Assembly (NCBI RefSeq): GCF_902459465.1
Contig: NC_047080.1
Coordinates: 10,638,866-10,702,865, forward strand
Direction of reading: 5' to 3'
From: Asterias rubens
Lineage: Eukaryota > Echinodermata > Asteroidea > Forcipulatida > Asteriidae
Length of the DNA: 64,000 nucleotides
Made by a program: the position numbers and the translations under genes. Position 1 is the first letter of the stretch, and the number at the start of each line of letters is the position of its first letter. Shown here one piece after another: positions 41,001 through 50,180 of this stretch. The notes below the pieces were generated by a model, which made no database searches, was not told the DNA's origin, and saw only the letters and a program-made list of their open reading frames with translations.

Positions 41001-44000
41001 AAATGAATGGCAATTTATAACTTATGTTGTCAGAAGTACAGTAAGCTTTGTGAAGTATAATGCATTTTGAGAACTGATTCACTTCGAAGTGTGAATACTG
41101 TATGTAAAAAAGATTTCAGTTTGTACGCCCCAAATGTCAAATCTGAGAAGTGTTACTGTCAATAAACTTACTAAGATTGTGTAGTCAGATTGTGCTTCTT
41201 CCTGCATGGACATAATATTCGCTCCTGATTTTTTGTGATATTGCAAAAAAAATGCAGATTCTTTGCTCATTGAGAGCCATGAAAAAGCCTATAAGCACAG
41301 AAACTTGCTTAGCACAAAAAACATTTGCTTGGCATAATAAGTTTCGAGCCAGAACACCATACAGTTACCATTGCTGCGACTGGTACCTTGTTAAGTTCTT
41401 GCTTAGAAATTTGCTGAGCAGAATTTTCTGCGAAACAGCTTTATGAAAATGAGCCCTGCTGCTCAGTTGAATTGATTAACTCTGCTTCACCATCTAGCCA
41501 CACTCACTTCTAAATGTTACACTGAGCCATACAGTATGACACTTTGGGTGTTTTTCAACTATCAGACAGCCCACAGTCGAACCCGAGATGGCTAATTAGG
41601 TGATCAATACGATATATAACACCATTGAGGACCTGGGCTAATCAGGTGATCAATACAACATATAACACCATTCCCTGGGCATCGGGGGGGAACTGCATGT
41701 AATGTACACTGCAAAATACATCCAATGCATAACAGTGGGATATCTGGAAATGTGTATCAAACATGGAGAGGGACGTGCACAATTGTGTTATGGGGAAATC
41801 AAGTTGCCAGGTGGATATTTTGTTCCTTCTTCTAGTATTCTTCCACACAACAGTTAATGTGATAAAGAGGAAACAAATTTGACTTGGTAAAGCCAGGTTC
41901 TAACATGTACTTCCTGCGAATGCGAATGCGATACAAATGTTGACGCCACAGGGCTGTTTTTTTCCAGCGAATGTTTTGCAGGAGTTCAGCACAGGGCAAC
42001 TGATGCGATTTGTTCGTCGCGAATTTGTGACAACAAAAAACCTGCATTTGCCATTTGAACCAGGCTTAATAGTTGAGTAACTATCAATAATTTGTCCAGT
42101 GCTTTAAAAGCTCGTCTCTCATCTACGCGACGATTAGCTCGAGTTCAGAATCATTTTCAGATTTCACTTTTGATTGAGATAGACCCCACCCCCCCCCCCC
42201 TGGGAGGTGTCACGGATCCTTCTCTCGCAATTCTCATCAAGAGGTCGGCCAGGCTTGGCGAGGAAGTGACTGTTTTAGAGCAGTCAGCTCATGGGGGTTA
42301 CCTGAGGCACGACGACCCCTGACTGTGTCTGTTACCGAGAGGCTCTATATAACCACTGGACCACTCAGTCCCAAGACAAGTCATTTAAAGGGAGACAGTA
42401 CTAATGGGGGCTTTGGACTATACATGTACAAAGCGGTTGTTATTTCATGAATAGCCTATGGTTGGGAAAATGATTATTATCCGAACCTCGTTATATATAT
42501 CCGAATCCGTAATAATCATTGTACACTGATACTGTCCAAACAAATATCCCTTAAAAAAAATTGTGACTGGTGCCCCAATCCTTCTTTGCTTCGCAAATAC
42601 AAAGAAATTGGTCACGCGAATTTTCGTCTTCACAACTTTATGAAATTGGGTCATAGTTACTATGTTTTACGCTTTGTTTCTATGGAAGTTTATGAGCAAC
42701 ACCTCGACACAATTTCATAGAGCTGCTTTCAAAAGCATAAAATATTGCTTAACTGCTTAGCAGATGGAATGAAACAAACTTACCTCTGGTGTAATGGCTT
42801 TGAAAATTGGAAGGTCCATAAACGTAATTTGAGTCTGGAAGGGAAAAAAAGACAACACAACTGAAACTCCACAAAATGTCATTTACCATACAGTTCTACT
42901 AGACAGCTGGACCAGTTGGAGATAATTTTGCATGGTCCTCATGTGTTTTAACTGGTCTTTGGCCCTGTCTTTAAGGAAGAGTACTGTGACGCTATATACG
43001 ACTTAAACCTCACCAAACATGCATCACCAAAAAATGTACACTTCATAAGACCACACTAAATCTAGCTCCTTTTTTCATTCATGCTTTGGGGCAAACTGTG
43101 TAGTGGTCAAATTATGATAATATTTGCCTGTGATACTAATTCATAACGGAGTGTACAGTACTCACGGCTAGGTCATCAGGCATAACTCTCAGCATGTCAA
43201 AGACGACAGCATCGTATGTCTTGAGCCTCGGTAGCGTCCATCGTCCACTCTCTAATGTATCTCGCCCACTCAACTAAAAACCAAGAAAAAGAAAGAAGGG
43301 AGTCAGATAAAAACGCAAGTTGAGGTTGTCCTCCTGAAATATCGTCCTCCAGATTAAGTTGTATTGTAAATCTCTGCAAAGACAAATTTTGCTTATGTGG
43401 CTCCTTAAAGGGTCGTGGTACTTTTTGTAGGACACAAAACACAATGTCCACAGACTAACATTAAACTCACACAGTTTGAAAACATGATGGTAGAAAGCTT
43501 CCCTTAAAATATTACTTGCTAAGGTGCTGTAGTTTTTGAGAAATGAGTACAAGTCACAAAAATAATTGTTGTCTAAGTGAGACGAGAATTACTTTAGTAT
43601 TTAAAACGTATGGACATTGGTTTACTCATTTCTCAAAAGCTGCAGCACTTCAGCAAGTAATATTTTAAAGGGGAGCCTCCTACTATGATTATTTTCAAAC
43701 TGTGTAAGTTTAATGCAAATCTGTGGACATTGTGTTTTGTGTCCTAGAAAAAGTACCACGACCCTTTAAGACTCTATAGGAGAAAGACAAAGATGAACTC
43801 TTGCCTTCTTAGTATCCCACCACCCCATCATAACGACGTGCTACACAGCGTACAAACTTGTACATAATGTTTAAAATTACAAAATAAAGAGCATAATTAC
43901 ATGAACTGGTATTCCTATGCACTCTACAAACACGTATTAAGTCAAATGAATTATGCATGTATGCAAATGAAGCCGTCTTTGCTTGTTTTTGAAGTTTTTG

Positions 44001-47000
44001 TTTGGAGTCCACTTGTACAGGTACGTAATGTAAATTTCTTACATAACCAATTCATAGATTGTTCACTTGGAATTGTTTGAATAAGGGAAATAAAAGAGGC
44101 TTAGAGGCTTTTCACATTAGGCACTTTACAAATGTCTTGTTATAATTATTATTAACGTCTATGATTAGGAGTTGCACAAATCAATCAATTGTGATTCAGT
44201 TACTAGACGTCAATGCTAATAGACCTGATGCACATGACGTCATTTCAGTAGGGCGCCCTCACCTAGAGGTCAAAAAAAGGTTGTTCATTGGCCAGTCCTG
44301 TGCGCCGCGCGTGCAAATCTGTGCGTTTCGATTGTTTCGTCACCATTTTTCCACTAAGATGGCCGCTGGATGACGTCAATGCATGAGGTCTATTCTATAG
44401 TCATTGCGAAATCAACGGTTAGCTCGGTAGGATTTCAACCAACGTCTAGTCTGTGTACATGGACGGAAATCTGAGTGCACTGAATTGAATCAAATAGAAC
44501 AATCAAAAGAAATTACACATAACTTACACACATCAGGATATTGATCATAATGATGACTTGAGACAAACAAAATATACTCAAGACGCCGACAAGTTTCAAC
44601 TTTTCAGCAAGTATTTAAATCCAAGTGAAACGTTGGGGTCGAGAGTTTGTGAGCGGCGGCGAGTGTACATGTAGGAAGGGTACTACACTTGCATACTGTC
44701 AGCATTAGACTTTATAAAAGGAAACCACCCCCATAGTAGAGGAAGTTACTTATTAGAAATTTCCTTCCAAATCAACTGTGGAAGGAGGTCAGTTGACTAG
44801 AACACCTATTATTAAGTTTATACAAACAAATTGTGAGTTTGTGACCTGTACTTTGATTTTTTTCAAGAAGGTAGTCCCTTGATTTGTATTGTTCATGACG
44901 AACCTACAAATGTTTGTTGAGGGTCTACCCTTGATGTACCTACATGTAGATGGTTTGCCCAGGGTGTACAAGGGGTGAGCCGAGGGTGTGTCCAGGGTGA
45001 ACCAAGCGTGAGCGCAGGGTGTGCCCAAGTTGTGGCCAGGGTGTGCTCAGGGTGTCCCCAGGGTTCGCCCAGGGTGTACATGGGGTGAGCCAAGGGTGTG
45101 TCCGGGAGTGCCAAAAGTAAGCCCAGGGTGTGTCCAGGGTGAACCAAGCGTGAGCGCAGGGTGTGCCCAAGTTGTGGCCAGGGTGTGCTCAGGGTGTCCC
45201 CAGGGTTCGCCCAGGGTGTACATGGGGTGAGCCAAGGGTGTGTCCGGGAGTGCCAAAGGTAAGCCCAGGGTGTGCCAGGGTGAACCCCCGCCTAGGGTGT
45301 GCCCAAGTTGTGGCCAGGGTGTGTCCAGGGTGTACCCATGGTATGCCCAGAGTATGCCTAGGGTATGCCTGAGGTGTGTCGGGGTAATCCCAGGGTTCGC
45401 CCAGGGTGTACATGGGGTGAGCCAAGGGTGTGTCCGGGAGTGCCAAAGGTAAGCCCAGGGTGTGCCAGGGTGAACCCCCGCCTAGGGTGTGCCCAAGTTG
45501 TGGCCAGGGTATGTCCAGGGTGTACCCATGGCATGCCCAGAGTACGGCTAGGGTATTCCTGAGGTGTGTCGGGGTAATCCCACACCGGCCCAGAATGTAC
45601 CCAGAGTGTACCCAGGGTAAATCCATGGTGTACCAACGGTATACCCAAGGTGTACCCGCAGTGTACCCACGAATTTGACTAGAGAATCTAGCTAGCTGAA
45701 CCAAATGTTCAGCTGTCATCTAGATCGATTATGGTTACATCTAGTCAACTCCGGTCATCCTCCACAACTTACTCAAAATATACGAAGGTCAAAGGGTCAG
45801 GTGAGAAGTTTAATAGTCGCTCGGGGCTCCACCAGAAGGAAAGTAGATTCAATTAAATTGCATGGTTGACTGACCATTCAATACACACACATTCGGGATG
45901 ACAACCAACGAAGGTACTTTATGACCCTTTCAATTTTGACTCTATATTCTTTATTATGCCATTAAAAATGATGTGCGATTTAGCCTTTTGCTAGCAGAGT
46001 ACATGTATTAATTTTGGTTTTTTTTACCCATACACCGATGTGTGTTAGCACTGTATACTCAGTACTTTCCCCGAGACCCGTGAACAAATATCACAGGCAT
46101 ATATTACTCGGGTGGGATTCACACCCACGACCCTTGCAATTCTAGAGCAGTGTCTTACCAACTAGACTACCGAGATTGCCCGGTAGCTAGAGGCAGTTCG
46201 AATCTTATGTTTTGGCAGCGGGTACCGCAACTAGAGTACATGTAGTTGGTACACTTAATGTTTTTTAAGAATAACCCAACAATAATAACTGAGTACAACT
46301 TTTTATTATACAATGTTCATTTAATCTTAATCATTTTGGAAATTTACAAAATCAGAGGCTTGGAATTTCATGTATTTTTTAGGTGACTTTGCCATGTTAG
46401 CTAACACATGGTTTTGAGTACAAGCGTTTTGTACTGATATGTATTTCTGTATAACAAAATTGATGTACATTGTCCATGCAGATGCTGATAGTGGGAGAAT
46501 GTATTTTACGCACAAACCCTCTCCGTGTATTCCTCACTTTAATAGCGACTTGGACAATACAATGAACATCCTTCGAGCAACTGCATCCAGGGAAAAGCAA
46601 ATTTCTGACCCCCAACAAAGGAGAGACGTGCACTGCCCAAGTCGTAGTAATTGGCTGTCGCTTTCATTTCAGAATCGGCCACAAGGCCTACTACGAGGCA
46701 ATCCATTCACAGTGTGCACGGTGGGTTTAAAAATGTTGATGCACAACCACTACGCACAGCCACTGTGAACCGGGGTTGTCCGCTGAAGTTCACGTGCACG
46801 TTTTGTGCTCATGTCGAGCGTGAACGACCATCACTGCGAGTGGAAATCAACATGCGAAAAAAACAACCCCGAATAGGCAGGACCAATTAGCTGTTCAGTA
46901 CAATGCAGTAACCCCCTGAAGTGCAAACCCAGGGTAAAAAAAAAAATCCACCAAATGAGATCAGAAGAAATTTGCATATTGTGGTCCCAAGTTGCCATAA

Positions 47001-49938
47001 ATATCAGATAGACCTTTATGAAGGAAAACTCAGGAATCCAGTAGTTCCAGTGATTGTCTGGCGCTGCAAGGGTCATGACTCGAATCACCTTGCAATTTGT
47101 GCCTTGTGTTTGTGGCATACCATAGTGAACCAAGACACGCAACTGTTTTCTATATGATGTACATGCCGTGCTCTGAAACTACATGTAGGTAAGGCCTGCA
47201 TGAAAATCCATTTCCGGCAGTCAACAAATTCCTACAGCTTACACTATGTAGTTTCACATTCTAAGGAACCATTTGTGTAGTGTGTAAATTTGTCAGGAAA
47301 GATAACAAATAAATTTTAAACTATGGTGTAGTGTGTAAATTTGTCAGGAAAGATAACAAATAAATTTTAAACTACATGTCCAGGCCTGTGAGCACCAAGG
47401 CATTTTGTCCTTGGTATAAAAGGGCAACCTTTGAAGAAACTGTTTTCTACTAGAGCATTTCAAGGGCGCCAATGCAATGTTCAGGGGCATGAAGGCAATC
47501 GCTTGTATGCACGTTTATCACAATTATTGTGTTCCCATGTTTTTACATACACGTATGTAGTACTAGACGTAGACACACAATACCATCTTGACCCTACACA
47601 GAAGAATACAAATCTCCAGATAACCTGACAATGTCAACGCTCCCATCCCTACTGTATGTTAATTTCAGAGGAGAATGCATCTAGCCACACTGTAAAAACA
47701 TCTTATGGTGCGATTTCTGTTGCACAACACAAACCTGTACCAGTCCTAAGAGTTATGTAACGTTACATTGTGTAGTAAGGATTCTCCCCACAGTGTTTAA
47801 AAACTGCAGGGCACTCTGAACACAAATTCCGGAAGTTTTGGTCAAGCACCCTGAAGTGAAATAAGATCCTGGAAATGTATTTTACTAACAGTGTTTATGT
47901 TTTAAAAGGCACTACATGTACTGTCAATTCTGAGACATTCTAAATGTAAAAAAAAAATGATAACACACATGTAATTTGTACAACTTAATGTGTGGTTTTT
48001 TGCACTAATGTGCTTAAGTCTGGTACTTTTTACACAAAGTCCACAGATTTACATTATTAAACTTAAACAGTTTGAAGATAATGATAGCAGAAGGCTTCCC
48101 TAAAAATATTACTTGCTGAGATGCTGTAGTTTTTGAGAAATGAGTAAAACAATGTCACAAAAATTATAGCATGTAAAAACGTATAAAATCAGTTATGGTA
48201 TTTTACCATAACTGAGTTAATACTATACGTTTTGATATGAAAAATAATTTTTCATCTCTCTGACAGACTGAGACGAAAATTATATTCGTGACATTGTTTT
48301 ACTCATTTCTCAAAAACTACTGTGGACATTATGTTTTGTGTTTAAAAAAGTACCAAAATCCTTTAAATAGTATTCAATAGACAAACATTATAAATTTCTT
48401 CAAATGGGTATAAACTTCAACAGGTTAAAGTAGGTAACTTGATCTACATGTAAGTTGTGCCTGTGTTGACACAGGCTGTTTTGTACTTCCTGCTAAAAAC
48501 GAAAATGACACTTTCTGTGTGGTTGACAATGAAGCTGGATTTTTTTCATGAGGGAAGAGAAACATGCACCACTTTGCATTCGAGAGAACAGTATGATCCA
48601 AACTTCATTGCATAAGTGTACCACAAGGCCTATCTACCTCCGTTGCCCCCGATTGTTGCCTTGGCGCCCCCTAAAATGTTCCAATAGAAATTTACAATTT
48701 CCTCATAGGGTGGGTGTCCAAGGAAAACGCCTTGGTGCCCTTGCCCATTCAAAATCAAAGAATCAGGCCTTTATCATGTTTGAAATTATATACAAATGGA
48801 AGACAATTTTGATTCACCTAAAAATATTAAGATTATTTTGACCATAGTTCAAGCAGTCTTGTTCCCTGACTGACTACTCACCCCTGTTAACGTGGATCCC
48901 CTTGATGAGGAGCTCTCCCCGCCATTAGTCAGGTCCTCCACTGAAGAAGCAGATAGCTGCTGCTTCAGGATTTTGTGGTTCATACTCTGTAATGACAACA
49001 GAACATTTTCAAATTTACCTACACCATGAAATCTTGCATTTAAAATTGCAACAACATCAATTCTGACACAAAATTCTGCCAGGAAACTAAAGCAGAATTG
49101 TAAGCAAAGAAATGATGGGGCTCAAAGAAGTTTGCAAAACAGCATATTTTTATGGGTTTTTTTAAAACTTTAAGGGTCAGGTACTTTTTTGGTAACCCAT
49201 TTCCGCTCTACCAAGATTTTTCTGTGCTTAGCAACTTTTGTTGTGCCGACCAGATTTATGAAATGGGGCTCTAGATGTATGCACTAATCGTTAGTGCATA
49301 CATGTACATCTAGAGCCTAACCAGAATGTTTTTCATTACGTTTTTTTAGGGCAGATACTTTTTTTGTTCCCAATGTGTACACACGTATTCAAACATAAGA
49401 TCAATACATGTGGATACTGTTGGCAACCTGTGAGAGGTTCGAGTTTTTATTCTATTGTGCACTTCGCAAGAAAACTTCATGAATGAGACTTCAATAACAA
49501 AGTAGGTCACCATCTGTTGACCTACTTTGTTGTTAATAAAACGAATCACATTCGCTCACGTACATCAAAACAGTTTTTGGAAAAAAACACAATCGTATCA
49601 ATCAGCTGGTGTGTCAGTTATGTGTATATTAGGCCAAATGATTCAAACCACAGGATGTCTTTCACTTTGTGCCACTTGTGGTTTTTTTTAAGCCAACATT
49701 AAATGTACTATGCATAACCAGCAGATGTGGTAGCCCCAGCCCCCCCCCCCCACCCCAAGAAACACACAATTATGTCTTGGCGTCCACAGGCTCTCCGCCA
49801 CCCAAGCACCCAAATAAACATGTCAAGCTACACTAACTGACTATTGACAAATCTCATCAGTGATAAAATATTCCCCGATCTTTTGAAAGGAAAAGAAAGA
49901 AAAAATTCCTATTAAACAAACTTTCATCAACTTACCAT
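26070..49938 (-). CDS. RALGPS: Ral GEF with PH domain and SH3-binding motif (RALGPS1/2-like), 21 coding exons
   Basis: This protein activates Ral GTPases through a CDC25-type domain and binds membranes by its PH domain. Coding exons from 5' to 3' on the minus strand: 49938-49936, 48986-48882, 43273-43166, 42834-42784, 38384-38301, 37931-37842, 37218-37126, 36621-36498, 36062-35980, 35488-35349, 34946-34873, 34524-34425, 34149-34117, 33232-33102, 32452-32398, 28370-28300, 28178-28132, 27840-27748, 27166-27064, 26589-26495 and 26099-26070. All have GT/AG borders and compatible phases, 1713 bp or 570 residues plus stop (human paralogs are about 557-583). CDC25 domain at about 55-300: [105 protein letters not shown]. 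The linker has a PATP (PxxP). PH domain at about 446-558: [29 protein letters not shown]. It ends in TPANLMSFD like the human ATNLMTFE-type tail. ATG 49938 has an in-frame TGA eight codons upstream. Confidence 0.95.
26400..26481. repeat. Homopolymer cluster in RALGPS intron
   Basis: T19, C12-13, A11 and A20 runs follow each other 14-95 bp from the donor side of the RALGPS exon at 26495-26589. They are easily mis-sequenced and could affect the read support of that donor (GTTAGA). Confidence 0.8.
27365..27727. repeat. ~120-bp minisatellite, three copies, in RALGPS intron
   Basis: ATCATCCACTGTGG (27386, 27506 and, as CTCTGG, 27626), TGATAGATGTACC/TGATAGATAAAC, GATATCA(T/A)(T/G)TGGTGA, CATCTA(T/C)ACAGTACACAG and TCAACCCTCTCACTG recur about every 120 bp. 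A final partial copy ends at TCATCCACTGTAAA. The array stops 20 bp short of the splice donor of exon 27748-27840. Confidence 0.85.
28355..28790. repeat. ~87-bp minisatellite overlapping a RALGPS 3' splice site
   Basis: Units begin at about 28355, 28441, 28528, 28617 and 28705. Each contains CTCAGTCAAACTAAACACAG or a variant, GA(C/A)(A/G)AAGAAAT, CAAGTTGTAA(A/G)ATCAGTTA and CCCTCCCCACTAGATCC. The first unit includes the acceptor and first bases of exon 28300-28370 (minus-strand TTTAG|TTTGACTGAG), so the repeated unit copies a real splice acceptor. Confidence 0.85.
29468..29815 (+). repeat. ~140-bp repeats immediately upstream of the lectin gene
   Basis: Three diverged copies contain ATTAAACACAAACTACAGTG (as GTTAAACAC.. 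, ATTAAACTGAACTACAAGT, ATTAAACACGAACTACGGTG), AGCACAGA(C/T)TGC, and AACAAGTTTTAACAATTGAAGC or a variant. The last copy ends about 40 bp before the lectin ATG, so the likely promoter and 5' UTR are made of this repeat. Confidence 0.65.
29852..31192 (+). CDS. Secreted C-type lectin with mucin-like linker and PAN/apple-like domain
   Basis: This is a single-exon 446-residue protein. ATG 29852 is chosen because it opens a clean signal peptide ([13 protein letters not shown] ... LAA, cleavage near residue 20). Residues 22-152 form a C-type lectin-like domain: [74 protein letters not shown]. The Ca-binding sugar motif EPN or QPD is not seen, only a WDD variant of WND, so sugar specificity is uncertain. 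Residues about 158-363 are almost all T, A, N, V and D, a repetitive mucin-like stretch with many N-x-T sites. Residues 364-446 carry six or more cysteines with [28 protein letters not shown] and [13 protein letters not shown], as in PAN/apple modules. Secreted, likely a recognition or mucus protein; the immune role is inference. The gene sits inside an intron of RALGPS on the other strand. Poly(A) signal AATAAA is at 31452-31457. Confidence 0.88.
   Translation: MYLVGVLFSFLIGNFTTLAAVCPTDWWQHGESCYLLITKTRNWTAAVQTCEGLGSTLVVPKSKEEQDFIWDYHRHEFYYDGEVHESLWVGCSDAQDEGTWDPCPLRDAVDGFQNWLSFLPTTSTYLNCAWMAKWDDGTWYNVACEFASATMCKIDLNDIATMSDTATGVTAVTDTTRTAAATDNSAATVIINTAVTAATNTAVTAGTDTPVTAASNTTVTVVTDTTVTSTTNTAVTGNVVTANNNASTIAATTNTNTTVTASSGNAVTVASDTTVTATNPTTTATSNPPFAVTAIATATTITGTNATTLVTTVATTSNTTTPNNTTLAVTALTDTVDAAAATTNTTVATNTQMTAPTKLMPVFCSQMGPDGRMESKCLLNHVMKELRADGVVSCGKACRSEPQCRSFNLLMEQGPGKMVCQLNNATRHEAADDNMKAKDKCHFFEL
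31655..32223. repeat. 285-bp tandem duplication, nearly identical copies
   Basis: Copy 1 (about 31655-31938) and copy 2 (about 31939-32223) both run from ATTTCATAAACTCTGATACA through TTTTTTTTAGCTTTTAAATG and ACTAGATATATTTGTGG to AGGTTTCAGGCATGAAGCC and TTTCTCGACA. I see only about two differences, so the duplication is recent. Each ends in a small palindrome GAAAGG(TTTCAGGCATGAAG)CCTTTC. It lies in the same RALGPS intron as the lectin gene. Confidence 0.9.
32790..33070. mobile_element. Foldback repeat with AGCTGCTTAAG / CTTAAGCAGCT-like ends
   Basis: Left end CCAATTTCTCAGAGCTGCTT (32790), right end TTTAAGCAGCTCCATGAAAT (33048). Inside, ACCAGTCACAAATTGTACATG occurs twice (32859 and 32960). 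A relative lies at 37283-37500 (CAGCTGCTTAAGC ... GCTTAAGCAGCTCTATGAAA) and decayed copies near 41285-41460 and 42705-42750. Confidence 0.65.
33205..33515. repeat. ~145-bp tandem duplication spanning a RALGPS splice acceptor
   Basis: GTGACAATTCGATAAACTGG plus GATGGACGGAA occurs at 33217 and again at 33357. Downstream text (GGAATCATTTGGTTCCC and GGAATAATTTGGTTCCCC; GTTCGAGACTTGCACA and GTTTGAGACTTGCACA) also repeats. The first copy contains the acceptor (minus-strand CCCAG|TTTATCG) and the first bases of exon 33102-33232. Confidence 0.8.
33590..33945 (-). mobile_element. SINE with a tRNA-Leu(CAA)-like head
   Basis: On the minus strand 33945-33862 folds as an 84-nt class II tRNA: acceptor TGTCACG pairs with CGTGACA, A box GGCCGAGTGGTTAAGAG, loop TTCAAGT (anticodon CAA), B box GGGTTCGAATCCC. 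The body follows (GCTTCTCTTCACCCAGGGG, GGTAGAGGTTGATATTGTG) and ends in an ATT-repeat tail at 33590-33610. The tail and body mark it as a SINE, not a tRNA gene. A relative lies on the plus strand at 37505-37730. Confidence 0.75.
35645..35830. mobile_element. Half copy of foldback family 2
   Basis: TTAAAGGGTCGGGGTATTTT, ACACAAAACACAATGTCCAC, CACAGTTTGAAAATAATGTG, TTAAAATATTACTTGCTGAG and TTTGAGAAATAAGTAAAAC match the left arm of the complete elements at 43405-43769 and 48013-48367. The right arm is missing. Confidence 0.75.
36975..37071 (+). mobile_element. tRNA-like SINE head
   Basis: CTAGAGTGGG at the left pairs with CCCACTCTAG at the right. Inside are an A-box-like TTGCCAGCTCAGTATGCAGAGC and a B box GGTTCAAATCC. 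It is about 97 nt, too long and mispaired for a working tRNA. It lies 50 bp from the RALGPS exon 37126-37218 donor. Confidence 0.5.
37505..37735 (+). mobile_element. SINE, same family as 33590-33945
   Basis: B box GGGTTCGAATCCC at 37566, then TGTGCCCTTGAGCATGACAC, TTGCTTCTCTTCACCCAGGA, GCGCTTTATAAGTAAGG and a (TTA)n tail at 37705-37726. The tRNA-like head is decayed. The body segment GGTAGAGGTTGATATTGTG lies after the tail at 37734, suggesting two overlapping insertions. Confidence 0.7.
38986..39150. repeat. ~65-bp tandem repeat, three copies
   Basis: AAGTCTTTGAACTTTAAAAT, TTTCTATTGTG/TATGGTG/TGTGGGG, TTTTTCAGTT and ATGGCTTTAAAAA recur at about 38988, 39047 and 39097. It lies in a RALGPS intron. 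Confidence 0.8.
39470..39632. mobile_element. AGGCCTG-type MITE copy
   Basis: GGAGGCCACAGAGGCAAGTC, TGGCCTTGGTGCCCCTTTAA, AAGATTTTCCAATGGAAGTG, AAAATGAAAATGGCCTTGCC and the end GATGAAATTCCAGGCCTG. The right terminus is intact and the left terminus is decayed. The fullest copy is at 56550-56718. Confidence 0.75.
39663..39990. mobile_element. Foldback MITE, family 3
   Basis: TAAAGGCAGTGGACACTATTGG and TAATTACTC at the left pair with the ACAATTACCAATAGTGTCC, AGTGTCTTTTA end. The inner arms GATTTCGAGACCTCA and TGAGGTCTCGAAATC form a near-perfect hairpin (39771-39809). I recall this sequence type as abundant in sea-star genomes, which supports the organism call (recollection, not a search). Confidence 0.8.
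40222..40530. mobile_element. Long foldback MITE, family 1, second copy
   Basis: Arms GGAACACGTTGCCTTGGATC, AAGTAGAATACAATGATCCA and their complements ATGGTATTCTACTTTTACAA, GATCTAAGGCAACATGTTCC. The arms share sequence with 22990-23356 but the centre differs (no nested hairpin). It lies in the RALGPS intron between exons 38384 and 42784. Confidence 0.85.
43405..43769. mobile_element. Foldback MITE, family 2, full copy
   Basis: TTAAAGGGTCGTGGTACTTT at the left is complementary to AAAGTACCACGACCCTTTAA at the right. The inner arms (ACACAAAACACAATGTCCAC / GTGGACATTGTGTTTTGTGT; AAAATATTACTTGCT / AGCAAGTAATATTTT) extend the pairing over about 150 bp per arm. There is no ORF. Confidence 0.9.
44930..45690. 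repeat. Hierarchical CCCAGGGTGT minisatellite in RALGPS intron
   Basis: The basic unit of 10-12 bp is CCCAGGGTGTAC/GCCAAGGGTGTG and variants, repeated about 65 times. It is arranged in longer units of about 142 bp (GGTTCGCCCAGGGTGTACAT recurs at 45062, 45204 and 45394, the last after an insertion to about 190 bp). Any reading frame gives Pro/Gly/Cys-rich or His/Thr/Leu-rich pseudo-proteins, so the ORFs on both strands are artefacts. The region is strikingly G-rich on one strand. Confidence 0.95.
46107..46174 (-). mobile_element. tRNA-like SINE head
   Basis: On the minus strand it reads CTCGGTAGTCTAGTTGGTAA (A box) and GTGGGTGTGAATCCCACC (B box) with a short paired acceptor (CTCGG with CCGAG). 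Adjacent text at 46020-46100 (ACACCGATGTGTGTTAGCAC, CATATATTACTCGGG) is the SINE body. Not a functional tRNA, since the acceptor stem is short and there is no clear anticodon loop. Confidence 0.55.
47274..47375. repeat. ~51-bp tandem duplication
   Basis: GTGTAGTGTGTAAATTTGTC plus AGGAAAGATAACAAATAAAT and TTTAAACTA occurs twice in direct succession and is almost identical. Confidence 0.9.
48013..48367. mobile_element. Foldback MITE, family 2, second full copy
   Basis: CTTAAGTCTGGTACTTTTTA ... AAAAAGTACCAAAATCCTTT with the same inner arms as 43405-43769, including AAATATTACTTGCTGAGATG and TTTTGAGAAATGAGTAAAAC against GTTTTACTCATTTCTCAAAA. The arms are more diverged than in the 43.4-kb copy. 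Confidence 0.85.
48625..48772. mobile_element. AGGCCTG-type MITE copy, decayed
   Basis: AAGGCCTATCTACC, GCCCCCGATTGTTGCCTTGG, TCCAATAGAAATTTACAATT, CCTTGGTGCCCTTGCCCATT and the end AGAATCAGGCCT. It lies about 110 bp from the RALGPS exon 48882-48986. Confidence 0.6.
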
Positions 49939-50180
49939 GTGGAGTCCGTTATTATCTACAATTCACCAAGAACCCATTCTGTATCATTGTCCTTGATATA
50001 AGTTCCTCAAAACACTGTAATAATATCCAACTGAAGAACGCGGCCAAGACACAAAGATTGACAACTATCCAAGAAAAGTCACATTGCTGAGGAGTTCCTT
50101 AACTGCAATTGTCAACGGCAGCTGTTACGACGCTCAATTCCACACACTCTGGACTCCCGCTCTAGTATTAGGAGAATCAA
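49936..50180 (-). promoter_or_regulatory. RALGPS: RALGPS 5' leader exon and probable promoter
   Basis: The exon ends at 49936 with ATG immediately before donor GTAAGT (minus strand). The next exon begins AGT ATG, so either ATG keeps the same frame. Upstream in frame are CAC, CTC, GGA, AAC, AAT, GAT, GTA, ATT and then TGA. The 5' border of the exon is not visible. No TATA box stands out in the next few hundred bases. Confidence 0.55.

Noticed and set aside
45189-45719. Long repetitive open frames on both strands
   Set aside because: They arise from the CCCAGGGTGT minisatellite, lack ATG context and homology, and lie in a RALGPS intron.
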